Position numbers and translations under genes: made by a program. A DNA stretch of 64,000 nt, taken from Branchinecta lynchi (Eukaryota > Arthropoda > Branchiopoda > Anostraca > Branchinectidae). The DNA lies in the NCBI GenBank assembly GCA_023053575.1, contig JAKZAP010000016.1, positions 7,002,046-7,066,045 of the forward strand, in the 5' to 3' direction. Below the pieces are notes generated by a model. That model did no database searches, had not been told where the DNA came from, and was given only the letters and a program-made list of their open reading frames with translations. This document shows positions 31,171 to 42,684 of this stretch, one piece after another; the stretch's first letter is position 1, and the number at the start of each line of letters is the position of its first letter.

Positions 31171-31715
31171 TTGTATCTTAGCCCTATTCTGTTAACCTTT
31201 AAAGCAGGACTAAATAATGAGGAAATTAAATATGTTATTGAGATGAGGGCTAGTAGTTTACCACTTGATGCAAGGAGAAAATATATTGTTAAAGTAAAAG
31301 TGAGATTTGATCCTTACTTCTGTCCTATGTGTGGTCATGAGGATGCAGCGTAGTTCATTTGATGTGTGAAGGTGTGGAACTGAATGAATGTAGAAAGGAG
31401 GTATTTGGCGACAGAGTATTTAATGAAGAATGGATGGTATAAGGATGATGAAGGATGAGTTTTTCGTTACTGTGAAAAAAATTGGACGTTACTTGAGGCT
31501 TGCGAAGGAGCATAGAACGAGATTTCTAGAATAGGAGGAGTTTGTTAGTTAAGTAAGTAAGTAAGTAATTTATTTCTGACCTGCCATCTGAAAAGCGGAG
31601 TATGTAAAATAAAATAAAAGAATTAAATAAAAGTATGTTTATTTATTTAAATGTTTTGTTGCCATGGCCCACGGGCTTTTTTGGTAATATATTATTTTCT
31701 ATTCTATTATATTTG
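31171..31715 (+). pseudogene. LINE-A: C-terminal fragment, copy 2
   Basis: The frame FKAGLNNEEIKYVIEMRASS and RRKYIVKVKVRFDPYFCPMC matches the C-terminal region of the copy at 20819-21690 (FKAGLRRDELKIIIELLADC, YIGQCKQKFGPYFCPMC). It is frameshifted after CGHEDAA. The 3' part gccatggcccacgggctttt and the tail ttctattctatt mark the element end at about 31715. A reverse TTAC-tail fragment is inserted at 31553-31615. Confidence 0.72.
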
Positions 31716-31726
31716 CTGAGCTTTGA

Positions 31727-33462
31727 GTTGACGACAGTCTACTTCCCTCTTCACCGCTGCGGATCTCAGAGGAAATAGTGCAGGAGGCGCGCTGCACCGC
31801 TCTGCAACGCGTCCAGACGACCAATCTGCATTTAGCAGCCATAGCCGATTTATGGGGTCACCACTTCGCATCGAATTTTTCCTCAGTCCCTTCTGAACTT
31901 GAGTGTGTTGTGCGAGATGCGCAAAATGCCATTGCTCTTGCTGACCTTGAGCAGCTAATTTCACATGAGGTTGTTTCTAAGGTGGTAGCTGGGCTTTCAG
32001 GTAGTAGGAGTGGGGGTCTCGATGGTTTAACTGCGAACCATCCGAAGCATGCTGGCCCGCAACTAACTTGTTTTTTAACTGTCTTGTTTAATGGTTTTCT
32101 TTTGCATGCATTTGTGCCTGATCCTTTAACGGAAGTTTGTCTGATACCTATCCCAAAGTCGGTGACTGGTGACCTAAGTAGCCTTACTAACTATCGGCCT
32201 ATTGCTATGGCAGCTGTTATCTCTAAGGTTTTCGAAAAATGTCTTTATGATATTGTCGAACCTAAGATACGCTCGTCATCATACCAGTTTGGGTTCAAGC
32301 CCAAATCTTCTACTGATTTTTGTGTCTTTATTCTAAAAGCGTTGATAGAGTATTTTTGGCTATTTTCTTCCCCTGTGTTTGTGTGCTTTATTGACGCTAA
32401 AGCTGCGTTTGATAGAGTTAACCAGGCAAAGTTATTAAGTAAGATGTTAGCAAAAGGTGTGGACCCTAGAATAGTTCTAACCCTTGCATGCTGGTTTCAA
32501 AACCAGAAATTCTGTGTCAGATGGGATGGGGTTTTCAGCAGCCCATTTCACGTTTTAAATGGTGTTAGACAAGGTGGAGTTTTGTCCCCTATTCTGTACA
32601 ACCTGTATGTGGATGAACTTAACAGTGCCCTTGTTAATGCAGGTGTAGGTTGCTTCATCCAGGGTGTATGTTTTAACAATATTAGTTATGCTGACGACGT
32701 TGCGCTTCTGGCCCCTACGGTTCATGCACTGAACCAACTGTTGGCTATTTGCGATGATTTTGCTTTACAGCACGATATAATATTCAACACGAAGAAAACG
32801 CTATGCATGGCTTTTATCCCACGTGGCATTCGCCTGCATCACCTTCCCAAAGTTTTTCTTTCAGGGCAAACTCTTCAGTTTGTGGATGAATTTAAATACC
32901 TAGGGTTTACGTTCACCCCTACGCTGAGCGACGAGCTGCATGTAAAAGCCCTATCACGGGCACTATGCGCTCGAGCTAATCTGCTAATAAGGAAGTTTGG
33001 GGCTTGCGACTCGCCCGTCAAGACTTTTCTTTTCAGGATGTACTGCACTCAGCTTTACTGTGTGGCTCTTGTAACTAATATTAGGGTTAGGCGCGAAACC
33101 AGTTTTCGTGTCCTATACAATAACTCTTTTCGTTGGTTGCATGGGTTAAAGTGGAACTGTAGTGCGTCATCAATGTTTGTTGGTGAAGGCCTTCCCTCTT
33201 TCCCAGAAATTAGACGCTTTTCTGCCCTTTCCCTGCAGAAGCGTATTCTTGAGTCCCAGAATCCGTTGCTGGCTGTCCTGGCTGGGCCGCACATGAGGCT
33301 GACGCTGCCAATATGGTTGTCGTGGGGGAAGTTGCTCTTCTGCAATTTCTCTCCTTCAGTGAATTAGTGTTTTGTTCTTAATCTTGTTTTGTTTTGTTGG
33401 TGTTTGTAGATGTATATGGCCCTTGTTGGCCGTCCATTTAGTTAAATAAAAATAAATAATTT
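31727..33462 (+). mobile_element. 5'-truncated non-LTR retrotransposon with reverse transcriptase
   Basis: It starts right after the LINE-A tail and ends in an AATAAAAATAAATAA tail. The 5' endonuclease region is missing. The open frame covers the connector, the whole reverse transcriptase and a C-terminal part. The short 3' untranslated region has gtatatggcccttgttggcc. Confidence 0.85.
31778..33367 (+). CDS. Reverse transcriptase of a LINE-type retrotransposon
   Basis: There are 529 uninterrupted codons. The frame stays open back to 31727 without a Met, so the true N-terminus (endonuclease part) is lost. RT landmarks in order are LTNYRPIAMAAVISKVFEKC near residues 140-158 (block 1-2), YQFGFKPKSSTDFC, FVCFIDAKAAFDRVNQAKLL (first catalytic Asp), NGVRQGGVLSPILYNLYVDE (block B), ISYADDVALLAPT (the YADD catalytic box) and VDEFKYLGFTF after it. 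The protein copies its own RNA at a nicked target in the nucleus. The conserved order resembles CR1/L2/Rex1-like clades. I cannot fix the clade. No frameshift is seen, so the insertion is recent relative to the surrounding fragments, but the 5' truncation means it cannot move by itself. Confidence 0.9.
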   Translation: MQEARCTALQRVQTTNLHLAAIADLWGHHFASNFSSVPSELECVVRDAQNAIALADLEQLISHEVVSKVVAGLSGSRSGGLDGLTANHPKHAGPQLTCFLTVLFNGFLLHAFVPDPLTEVCLIPIPKSVTGDLSSLTNYRPIAMAAVISKVFEKCLYDIVEPKIRSSSYQFGFKPKSSTDFCVFILKALIEYFWLFSSPVFVCFIDAKAAFDRVNQAKLLSKMLAKGVDPRIVLTLACWFQNQKFCVRWDGVFSSPFHVLNGVRQGGVLSPILYNLYVDELNSALVNAGVGCFIQGVCFNNISYADDVALLAPTVHALNQLLAICDDFALQHDIIFNTKKTLCMAFIPRGIRLHHLPKVFLSGQTLQFVDEFKYLGFTFTPTLSDELHVKALSRALCARANLLIRKFGACDSPVKTFLFRMYCTQLYCVALVTNIRVRRETSFRVLYNNSFRWLHGLKWNCSASSMFVGEGLPSFPEIRRFSALSLQKRILESQNPLLAVLAGPHMRLTLPIWLSWGKLLFCNFSPSVN

Positions 33463-33762
33463 TACTTCGAAATTTCTTCTCCAGGGCTTTAGTACGATAT
33501 AGCTATTTGTAGAGGTAACGAATTGTGATGTTCCGCGTAGCTCCGAGCCTCCGCTCGTTTGTTTCAGGCAGGGTATAGGAATCAATTCGACTTCACATGG
33601 TCGTATTACAGAGATAGGGAGACGGAGGTTTTGGTGCTTATATTTCCTTGCCATAACGAACCGTCACTGAATAGTTAGCAATTAATATAGGTCATGCGAG
33701 TTTTGGTAAGTTTGTAAATAGTTTCATCCTTGCGAATGTATTCGAAAAGTCTTGTTTCAGTT
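33463..33762. other. Unassigned sequence
   Basis: No feature is recognised between the retrotransposon tail and the foldback element. Confidence 0.35.
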
Positions 33763-36187
33763 TTAGTGGAATGTTCCGTGGAACGGTTCACTATTGCGAG
33801 CGCTGTAGCAGCTTTCGGCTTCCGGTTTTCCCCGTTTTTTGTGGAGCTTATAATTCATGAATCAGTGCATGTATCAAGCTCAAACTTCGTACACTTGTGA
33901 GTATTGTGGTCTAATTGTGCCTTTTGGGGGTCCCAACTCCCCCACCCACCTGGTTCAGGGGCAATTGGGCAAAGGTTGCCCATTGAGTCGAGTTCATTAC
34001 CAATGGACAATGACAGATATCAAGTTGAAAGCTGGTACAACTGTTCGCGCTGGAGTCGAAACGTACTTAGCAGGGGTCCCACCCCCCACACCCACCAGGT
34101 TCAGGGGCAATTGGGCCCAGATTGCCCACTCAGTGGAGATCATAACCCGTGAAAAATGACAGAGATCAAGTTGAAACTTGGCACAAGTGTTGGCGCTGAG
34201 GTCTAGTTGTGCTTTTTAGGGGTCCAGCCCCCCCCCCTCCACCCACGTAGTGCAGGGGAAATTGGGCCCACCTTGCCCAGATAGTGGAGTTCATAACTCT
34301 TGAACCATGGCAGGCATCAATTTGAAACTTGGTATTATTGTTGGGACTGAGATCTTTGTACTTTTTGTGGTTCCAAATCCCCACACTCACTCGGCTCTGG
34401 GGCAATCGGGCCCAAATTGCCCCATGGCTAAGATCTAAACTTTAACACGGCTGGAGCTAGAATGACGAACTTTCCTGTACCTATATCCTCTGGCTATGAA
34501 GAAAATCTTGAGAATGCCCCTCCCGCACCTTCCCCAGTCATAGGCAACTGGGCCCTGACTGTCCATGATTTGAGATTTTGTGAACCGTTACAGGTTTCAA
34601 AATCTAAAATTGGTATCACTGATGACATTGGGGTCTAGTTTAAAGCACCCCCCCCCCCCCCACACACCTTCACCATTCCTCGGTTTCAGGGGAAACCGTG
34701 CAGCTTGCAAACCATGGCCGGTACCAAGTAGAAACTTAGAACGAATGTTGTCACTGGGGTCTAGATGTGTACGTTTTCTTTTCCGGAGGAGGGGGGTCCT
34801 TCCTCGAACATCCGGGCTTTTCAGACACTACTAGGTGCAGATTCCCCAGTGACTAATTTCCGTAAGATAGACCACAATTAGATCCGACAATGAAATTCCA
34901 TTTCTTTACGGTTTCTAGGCTCTTTAAGTATACATTTCGAGTTTCACCTCCCCCACCGTTCCCCTTCGTTTGCAACGGGGCACAGATTGCCCATGTGTTA
35001 AGTTCGAGAACGAGGACAATCACGAAATTAAAACATCGTATACTTGTACACAGCACATTTCGTAAGATGCGCATTGCGTTGCTTGGTTTCATGTTCGCAA
35101 AGGGTTTGGATGTTATTTAGTCACAAAATGTGTTTTCGCGTTAGCAAAGGTGATGAAATGGGATATAAACTTTATGACTTTGATATTAATGTGTTTGAAC
35201 AAGGTATAACAAGTGCACAAGCGCTCAGACGTGGAGTCTGAAAGTAAAATATTTATCACATTTTTTATACAAACGCTTTAGAACCAAGACATTTCACATC
35301 TCAATAACCAAACAAGCATTGAAATAACCTAATCTGTCATCCCACTTTAAATGTAAACAAACCGCAAGTAGAAATCCAAAGAAATATTAAAGATCTTGCA
35401 CGAATAGCTTGAGTTCCAACATTTTCTACTACTAATCGTCTGACAGCCAGTCCAACCCTTTAAACCTCTTTTCCATTAGCAAGGTAATAACAAGTGCAAT
35501 AAACCAAATCGTAGCAGCCTAATCGCCCTTTGTCCCAATTCATTAAGAACGGCATATCATCGATCATATGACAGTGGGGGGTGGTTCAACTCCACGATAT
35601 ATCCCCAACCATTATGATCTAAAAGCACAAAGGAATTTCATTGTCTTGTCTCCAGTCACTGTCAAGTAAAAAACATTAAAAAATGGGCAATCCGGGCCCA
35701 ATTGCCCCTGAACCAGGTGGGGGTGGAGTTTGGGATCCGCAAAAAGAAACGCCAATGCTCACAAACCTACCAAGTTTCAACTTGATATCTGTTGATTCCT
35801 GTCAAGGATAACGAACTTTACTCCTGGACAATCTGGGCCCAGTTGCCCATGAACGGGGTGAGTGGGGGAGTTGTAACTTTAAAAGCAATTTCCCAGCCCT
35901 AGGATCTACATGTACAAGAAATTTGATCGTCCTATGTCCAGTTTTGGTCAAGTTGTGAACATTTTTCACTGGGCAATCTGGGCCTATTTGCCCTGAACCG
36001 GGTTGGGGTGGGCGGTGGGACTTCCGAAAGGCACAACTAGACGTCATACCCACTAGTGTACCAAGCTTGAACTTGATACTTGAACTGGTTCACGAGTTAT
36101 AAGCTCCACAAAATATGATGAAAACCGGAAACCGAAAGCTGCTACAGCGCTCGCAATAGTGGATTGTTCCAAGGAACACTGCACTAA
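33763..36187. mobile_element. 2.4-kb foldback element with internal tandem units
   Basis: The left arm ttagtggaatgttccgtgga, cactattgcgagcgctgtag and cttccggttttcc is mirrored on the right by aaccggaaaccgaaagctgc, tacagcgctcgcaatagtgg and ttgttccaaggaacactgca. Inside, units of about 150 bp (each with aggggcaattgggc, gatatcaagttgaaa-like and ccacccacctggttc phrases) run forward on the left (33900-34450) and inverted on the right (35680-36080). The middle (34850-35640) is not repeated. TA lies next to both ends. No transposase is present. Confidence 0.75.
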
Positions 36188-36400
36188 TAAACGAAATACA
36201 TTTCAAGATTGATGAAAGTAAAGCCAGTAGTGTATTGGAACAAGCCAATACGAAGCAAAACTTGAAATACCAACTTTCCCCTTGTATTTTCTCGTTTGTT
36301 TTATTTTTCTCCGCCTTGTTACCGCCACTCTATCCGACCCGAGCCGCTACTTGTGGTGGATCTTTGTTGTCAAGATCGTCAGAAAGGCACTGGACGGGTT
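36188..36400. other. Spacer between two repeats
   Basis: About 210 bp with no recognisable feature. Confidence 0.4.
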
Positions 36401-38315
36401 TTTATGGCACTTGCAGCCTCTGGCTCAAATGCCATATACCGACCGCGATTCCGTCTGTTGGTCTGTCCGTTTTTGTGTCACATTTTTTTCGAGTTGGAGT
36501 ACTTCCAGAGGTGCTGGGAAAATTAAATTCGGCAGGCATACCAGTGACCCGACCAAAATAACATGGAAATGATCAGTTTGCCGATCCTACTATGTGCGGG
36601 GGAGTGGAAGGCGGTCGAAACTGGAAAATTGAGGGCAGTTTGTCTCACTTTTTCGAGTTAGGGTACTTCCAGATGTGTTAGGATCATGAAAATTGGCACG
36701 CATACCAGGGACCCGACCAAACAAACACTGAAATAATCAGTTTTCCGGTCCGATCCTCTCGGTGGGAGTGGAGGGTGGGGGAATCCGGGAAATTGAGTAG
36801 TGTGTAACTTTCGAACGGGTGATCGGATTGGAATGAAACTTAATAACTGAACGATTATATATATCTGATGTCCCGTTTAAAGTCTTGACCGGATTCGATA
36901 GCTAGTGGGGAGTTGGGCGGGGAGACCGGAATTTTCAAGAAACGGTTAGAATGGAGGGATCGGAGTGAAACTTGCTGGGAAGAACAAGCATCTGCTCTAG
37001 ATAAATCGTTTAGACGATTGTACTGGATCCGGACACTTGGGGGGGGGGGGGGTCCCAGAATTCTGGTGATGGCGGTTTTGGGGATTTCCACGACGAAACT
37101 TGGCGGGCATATCAGGGACCCGATCAAACTGAAAAATACAAATTTCTTCGGTCTGATTATCGTGGGGGCAGTGGAGGGAGGGGAATCTGGAATACTGAGT
37201 CATGCGTAACTTTGGAACGGGAGATCTGATTCGAGTTTAATTTAATAATTGAACAGAGAACATTTCTTTGGTGATCTTTTTCACATCAGGACCGGATTCG
37301 ACAACTATTGGGGGGGGGGGGGGGAATATGTGACCCGCTTAGACTGTAGAGATCGGGATGGCAATTTGTGATAATAACAAACAGATGCTCTGATAAATCA
37401 TTTACAGAACCGGATTGGCTCCCGGCACTGTGGGGGAAGTTGGGGGGAGACCGGAAATCTGGAGAAACGGTTAGAATGGAGGGATCAGAATAATACTTGC
37501 TGAGAAGAAAAAAAAATTGCTCCAGTTAAATCTTTTGCACAATTTGACTGGATCCAGACACTTGAGGGTGGGGTGGAGGGGGTTTCCCGGAATTCCGGTC
37601 TTGGGGGAATTTCACGACGAAACTTGGCAGGCATATCAAAGACCCGGTCAAACTGACTTGGAAATACAAAAATTCCTCCATATGATAATCTTAGGGGGGG
37701 AGTGGAGGGAGGGGAATCCGGAATATTGAGTCATGCGTAACTTTGGAACGGGTGACCGGATTCGAGTAAAATTTAATAATTGAACAGAGGACATTTCTCT
37801 CTAGTGATCTTTTTAATTTCCGGACCAGATCCGACAACTATGGGAGGGGGGGGGGGAATACTTGACCCGCTTAGATTGTGTGAGTGATCGGGATGGAACT
37901 TTGTGGGAATAACAAACAGACGCCCTGGATAAATCATTTACAGAACCAGATATTGGGTCCTGGTACTGTGGGTGGAGTTGGAGGGGGGGGGGGGTCTGGG
38001 ATTCCGGTGATCGCGAGTTAAGGTACTTCCAGATGTGCTGGGACGATGAAACTTCTCTGTAATATTAGAGATTCAACAAGATTTGCTTAGAAATCGCTAC
38101 TTACCATATCCGATTATTCCTTAAAGTACCAATCTTGACCGTAAAGTAAGAAAAGTAATTCTAAGCAAAATATGCATTTTCATGATCCCCATCAGTCCAT
38201 TATCGTTTTGCCGCAAGGTTTTTGCTTACAAATGAAGTTCTAGCTCCCTTAGAGTGCGCACCTTGATCAAACAATCCTACATCTTAACTCATGCAAGTGC
38301 CATATGAGCTTACAT
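36401..38315 (-). repeat. HEL-B copy in reverse orientation
   Basis: It begins tttttatggcacttgcagcc, tctggctcaaatgccatata (the terminal hairpin), then gtctgttggtctgtccg, and ends catgcaagtgccatatgagc. The interior repeats blocks such as ggatccggacacttggg, gaaacttggcgggcatatca and ggaatccgg with a spacing of several hundred bases, and long G runs at 37040-37052, 37311-37324, 37847-37857 and 37985-37994. No coding content. Confidence 0.75.
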
Positions 38316-38640
38316 CTCTTGTTGAAGCTGAAAGCCATTGCGCAACTACTAGCAACGAGAGCTACAAACCTGAGAGGAAATTTACGGTTTTTGGCCCCCT
38401 CCCCCCCTCTGTACTCTGCGTGCAGCTGCCTTACCCTGGAAGATGTTTATTTGTTCAGAAGTTCATTGGATAAGGCTTGGGGGAAAAAAACCACAAAAAA
38501 CGCAGAGATTCTGCAGCGATTCAAGGGGTTGGGGTGAAACCTCCCCAAAAGGAGAAACCTATTTCAGTTACATGTGTTGCCGTACGTATGGAAGCTCGGC
38601 CACAGAACATTTTTGGCAAACCTATGTTTTCATGAACGAG

Positions 38641-38846
38641 ATCTAGATCCAGGGTTGGTCACCAAGAACCAGGGTGTACGAGTTACTTCAGGATAGTTTG
38701 GGTTACTCAGGGTTACTTTTGGTTACATTGGGTTACATTGCATTGGGTTACGTTGGGTTACATTAGGTTACAATGGGTTACTTTGAGATACTTTTGGGTT
38801 ACTTTCCACGGTGTACGAGGTTACTTTTGGTGACCTGGATCTAGAT
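38641..38846. repeat. Degenerate GGTTAC array bounded by inverted repeats
   Basis: At least ten copies of a loose gggttac(a/t)tt unit lie between atctagatccaggg...gtcaccaa (38641-38665) and ttggtgacctggatctagat (38827-38846), which are complementary apart from a 4-base insert. The phrase gtgtacgag(g)ttactt also occurs at both inner edges. It resembles a short mobile or foldback unit more than a plain satellite. Confidence 0.8.
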
Positions 38847-38849
38847 AAA

Positions 38850-39414
38850 ATCAGGATCTGATAGTTGAAAAATGCGTGAGACAAAAATCGAATGAAATAG
38901 ATTGTCACAGGTGTTTTAATGAATCCTGACATCTAATAATGTATTTTCGCTCCTGTTTCGCATTTTTTGCCGCGCGAGAAAAGTAACTTTTGGTTGCTAG
39001 ATTTAGAGCAATCCACAGGGTATCGTTGGATAAGACAGATGGAGTTATTCTGACGCGCGGCGAGACCCAAACAAATCAGTTGCTTCATCACGACAGGAGA
39101 TGAGAGTTGAGACGGGGGACGCAGTCGTCGAAGGCATTCGGAATGTGTGAGAGGTCGGGTTGTTTGAAAAAAAAGGAAAAGAAAAAAGTTAAAGGGAAGA
39201 AAAAGAAATTAAAAGAAAACGGTTAAGACGCGGTCGGCCTAACCGAGGAAATCAGTACACTTTCAACCTCCGATAAATTAACCATTTGGCTGGGTTGACC
39301 GCGGGTCAGAATAACATACAATACACAGTGCCATCTTACCCTTAGGCCGGTTAGCCCTGTGCTGGGGGGCCAAGGGAAACGAGAGGCCAAGCGGCCGGTA
39401 TAAACTATTGAGAA
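38850..39414. other. Unassigned sequence, possibly the 5' part of a retroposon
   Basis: No gene is recognised. The stretch leads without a visible boundary into the retroposon tail at 39415-39600, and may belong to it. Confidence 0.35.
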
Positions 39415-39600
39415 ATCAGGCTACAGTTTTTTTTTTTTCTCTTCCTATCTTTTTTCTTCTTTCTTTCTTTATTATAGTGTTATGTAGGTTAATCTGTCAA
39501 AGGGGTTTGTTAAACCTCATAACAAGTGTAAGCTTCTGGAGGGTTTTGTAATTCCTAGTATTTTTTCCAATAAACCCCATACCTAATCTAATCTAATCTA
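39415..39600 (+). repeat. Retrotransposon 3' end with TAATC tail
   Basis: A pyrimidine-rich run is followed by tccaataaaccccataccta and atctaatctaatcta. An AATAAA-like signal followed by short tandem repeats is a common LINE 3' end. The coding part was not recognised upstream. Confidence 0.5.
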
Positions 39601-40290
39601 TGTTGCCTGGTTCATTAAGATCCAGGTGAGATCATTTACGTTGCACATTTACGTCATCGGAATTATGCACAGATGTGACCAATGTGGTTCTACCAAGAGT
39701 CGTGTGTGCTAATGTCTGACTCGCGAAAAGTAGCAAAAAACTAAAAGACTTCACTGAGAATACAAGCTGATACAAACGTGATAGTTCCGTGATATTGAAT
39801 GATGATAACGTGATAATTAGTTAAACCAAACCAATCAAAACTTCTTGCAGCGTAATCCTGATTTCAAGTAATTCGGCAAAGAATCGACTCTCTAAAAAGT
39901 GATGCCATTGGTCCTTCTGTCCGACCTGGTTAAATAATTACGAAAATGCTCCGTGCGTGAATTTTTCTTCTTCTCAGAATTCCTCCTGTTAATTAACCAA
40001 CCTACGGGTTTCGACAGCATCTACAAAACGAGCACGAGCACTTGTTTGCTTCGCGACACCAGGCATTGTGAGGTTTTCGTTTATTTTTTGACGCGTGTGA
40101 AAAGGTGCAATGAGGCGGATCCTGATTACTTGACCGAGATAAGCCAGTGAAGTTTTTTTGTTTCTACATCACCCATTAATTGCATGTTCCTTCTTCCATT
40201 CCGTAACGTTGTCCCTGACGTTTGATAGCCTGACGAGGGGCCCTGCCAAGAAATGCCCAAATTTTATTAATAGTAAACTGATAGACAAAA
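39601..40290. other. Unassigned sequence
   Basis: No gene is recognised. A 65-codon plus frame at 39953-40150 has no convincing match. Confidence 0.35.
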
Positions 40291-40293
40291 ATG

Positions 40294-40366
40294 CTCCTCA
40301 GCCGGGATTTGAACCCAGGCCCCTCTGCTTACAAGGCAGTCGCTCTACCATCTGGGCTACCGGGGG
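40294..40366 (-). tRNA. tRNA-Thr(UGU)-like sequence, pseudogene or SINE head
   Basis: Read on the minus strand, it is 73 bases with a near-consensus A-box TAGCCCAGATGGTAGAGC, a B-box GGTTCAAATCCC, a five-pair T stem CTGGG/CCCGG, four of five anticodon-stem pairs and the loop CTTGTAA giving UGU at 40331-40333. About five of seven acceptor pairs form. The D stem has a C-A mismatch. It could be a weakly functional tRNA, but the mismatches favour a tRNA-derived sequence. Confidence 0.5.
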
Positions 40367-40734
40367 GCTTGTAGACAGAGTTCGCAAACCACTACAACAG
40401 TCTGGTAGAAGCCGGCCATAGGAACAGTGATCCCGCCCGAAGGCAAATTCATCTAACCTGTTCACATCTCCATTTCACGGAAATTAATAATAATACACAG
40501 GTAGCTGACGTATCCATTTTATCTATTGTTTCAATATGCTTTTTATCGGTTTTATTCTTATCTGTAGTGTAGATGTTTTTTTTGTGTTTTACTTGGGACA
40601 ATTACTTCAATTCCGTATCAAAGCTAGTCTTCTTTACCCTAATCTAACCTTCGACTTTTGCTTCATCCTAGCCGACCCTATGTCGTCGTGCTTGACGAAG
40701 AGCAGGCAAGATTCTAAACATAATTTTTTATTTT

Positions 40735-40790
40735 TTTATTTTTTTATTTTCTTTATTTACCTCAGCCGTAGCCATATACATAGGAAGACA
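40735..40790 (-). repeat. Retroposon tail, same family as 20265-20414
   Basis: ttttattttctttatttacc and tcagccgtagccatatacat are the reverse complement of the tail at 20360-20413. Confidence 0.65.
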
Positions 40791-41131
40791 AACAAATGAA
40801 CAGTACACAAATTTAATACTACAAAATATTAACACTACAGAAATTAAATATTCCCACCCTATATAGTATCTAACTGCGAGCAAGATAGGTAATAAAAACG
40901 AAAAAAGACATACAGAAATATTCCTAAGGTTTAAGTGTTTCCTTTTATGTTACATTTCCGAGGAGCACATTAGTCTGAATACCGGATACGTGAGTTTTTC
41001 CAAGTGGTCGCAGTGTGATTAATAACAGCCATGGCAGGATCCTAATCTTTCCAAAAACCCTTCTAACACAATTTCTAATGCATTTCTGGCTTTTCCGGTT
41101 TCCGGGAGAGCAACTTGTCCGCCGAGAAAAA

Positions 41132-42053
41132 CAAGACCAAAGGTTTCGATGGGACCCCAAAATTTTAATATTTGCTCCTGACAATTCGGACTTGTAGATA
41201 TTGGGTCTTCAACAGACTTCTTAAACATTTTTACTTTTAAATTTACAAACAGGTTAAGGCCAATGGTAATAATCGGAGAAAACCAAGTTTGTATTTGACA
41301 GAGCAAACCGGATACGCCAGCTGAATTCCAACAAGTTCAGATATATTCAGATATCCGTTTTGCGCTGTCAAATATCAGATACGGATTCAGCATATAGTTT
41401 ACCCTATAGCCTACGTCATATCACCTTCCTTCCTTACTTCTGCCCAACTTCCGGTTTCGGCCGGATTCCGGAAAAACTACTTGTCTGGCAAAAAACTAAA
41501 GCTAAAAAAACGAGCATTTCTCCTTACCCCTACATCCAACCTCTAATCAACTTCAGATTAAACTTTTACTTTTAACAAATTTTCCGGTTTCAGCCAGATT
41601 CCAAGCGATCTATACGTCCGGTGAGAAAATGATTGTCATACGCGAATTCAGCATGTCTTCTTACCCGCAAATCGAACATCTTATCAAATTTAAATAAAAC
41701 TTTTACTTTTAACAAATTCTAAGGTTTTGACCGTATTCCGGCCGAACTAGTTGTCCAGCGAGAAAATACATTTCATATTCGGACTCATCACGTCTCCTTG
41801 CCCCTAAATTGAACCTCTAATCAACTTCATATTAACTTTTACTTTTCACAAATACTTTTCACAAATTTACTTTTCCCCCACCCTCAAATATAGGGCTACA
41901 GAGCCCATCTTCGAACCCGACCTGTACTTTGACCCAAAGGATCCTCCCACCAAGTTTCGTCAAAATATCTCAATCCCTTCGAGAGTTATCGTGCGGACAG
42001 ACGGACAACTTTTGCGATTTCATAGGTATCCCTCCACTTACGTTTTGGGATCC
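41132..42053 (+). mobile_element. HEL-A copy 6, with a nested REP4 piece
   Basis: The head CAAGACCAAAGGTTTCGATG is followed by ggaccccaaaattt. The tail is acgttttgggatcc with a short microsatellite gacagacggaca. About 950 bp. The first unit is interrupted by REP4 at 41292-41387. The flanks are A runs on both sides. Confidence 0.87.
41292..41387. mobile_element. REP4 element inserted in HEL-A
   Basis: tgacagagcaaaccggatac, gccagctgaattc and, in inverse sense, atatccgttttgcgctgtca are the two arms. In an uninterrupted HEL-A the sequence goes straight from ccaagttcagattt to ggattcagcatg, so the insert is defined on both sides. Confidence 0.75.
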
Positions 42054-42680
42054 AAAAAAGTCAATGAATGGATTCTCCGTTTCCACTAAAAGGCAGTGGC
42101 GTCATACAACCATCCAATCTGCCCCTATGGAATAGGATAGGATAAAAAAGCCAAGCCCAATTCAAAGAAACTGAAATTGGTCAGATAGTCTAGATGCAGA
42201 TACATGACTAATCACGAACAGAGCACGATTTATTATACAAATTCAGTGCCCAGATTCTGTATGGTCAATTATTACGGTCATTATAAAAAGGAGGACTGAA
42301 CACAAAATTTATGAGCGATTAAAGTGTCTTACATATCGGTCAGGTGGTATCACATGGGACGCCCAGTTTTTACTGACACAGTTGGCGTTTCAAATAATGA
42401 ACGTATGTGAACGAGCGGGGTTTAGTGTGACGGGAATTTTTTGGCCTCCGTATCGGGCGATTTTCGTTCAGGCTAGGTCCACTTCCAGACGCAACTGACT
42501 GAAGACCATGCTGAAGACCTGCCTGATCCTGAGGGTTCCTCTGAGTAGATAACATCCCTCTCTTTCTAGCTATATAAACGTAAAATTCTAAAATAAGTAG
42601 AAGAATTACTTGTTTATTTTTATTAAGAACGAACTGAAAATATTTCGGATTTTTTTTCTTCCGATTACTAGCTCGTCTTA
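42054..42680. other. Unassigned sequence between HEL-A and HEL-B
   Basis: No gene is recognised. The minus frame at 42370-42825 runs into HEL-B and is not a credible gene. Confidence 0.35.
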
Positions 42681-42684
42681 AAAA

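Noticed and set aside
38690..38830. Interstitial telomere sequence
   Set aside because: The unit is degenerate GGGTTACNTT, does not match the usual arthropod or vertebrate telomere repeat, and is enclosed by inverted repeats.
39953..40150. Frame ending VKRCNEADPDYLTEISQ resembling the start of a juvenile-hormone-binding-protein domain
   Set aside because: The match is a handful of residues, a stop follows at once, and no signal peptide or splice site supports it.
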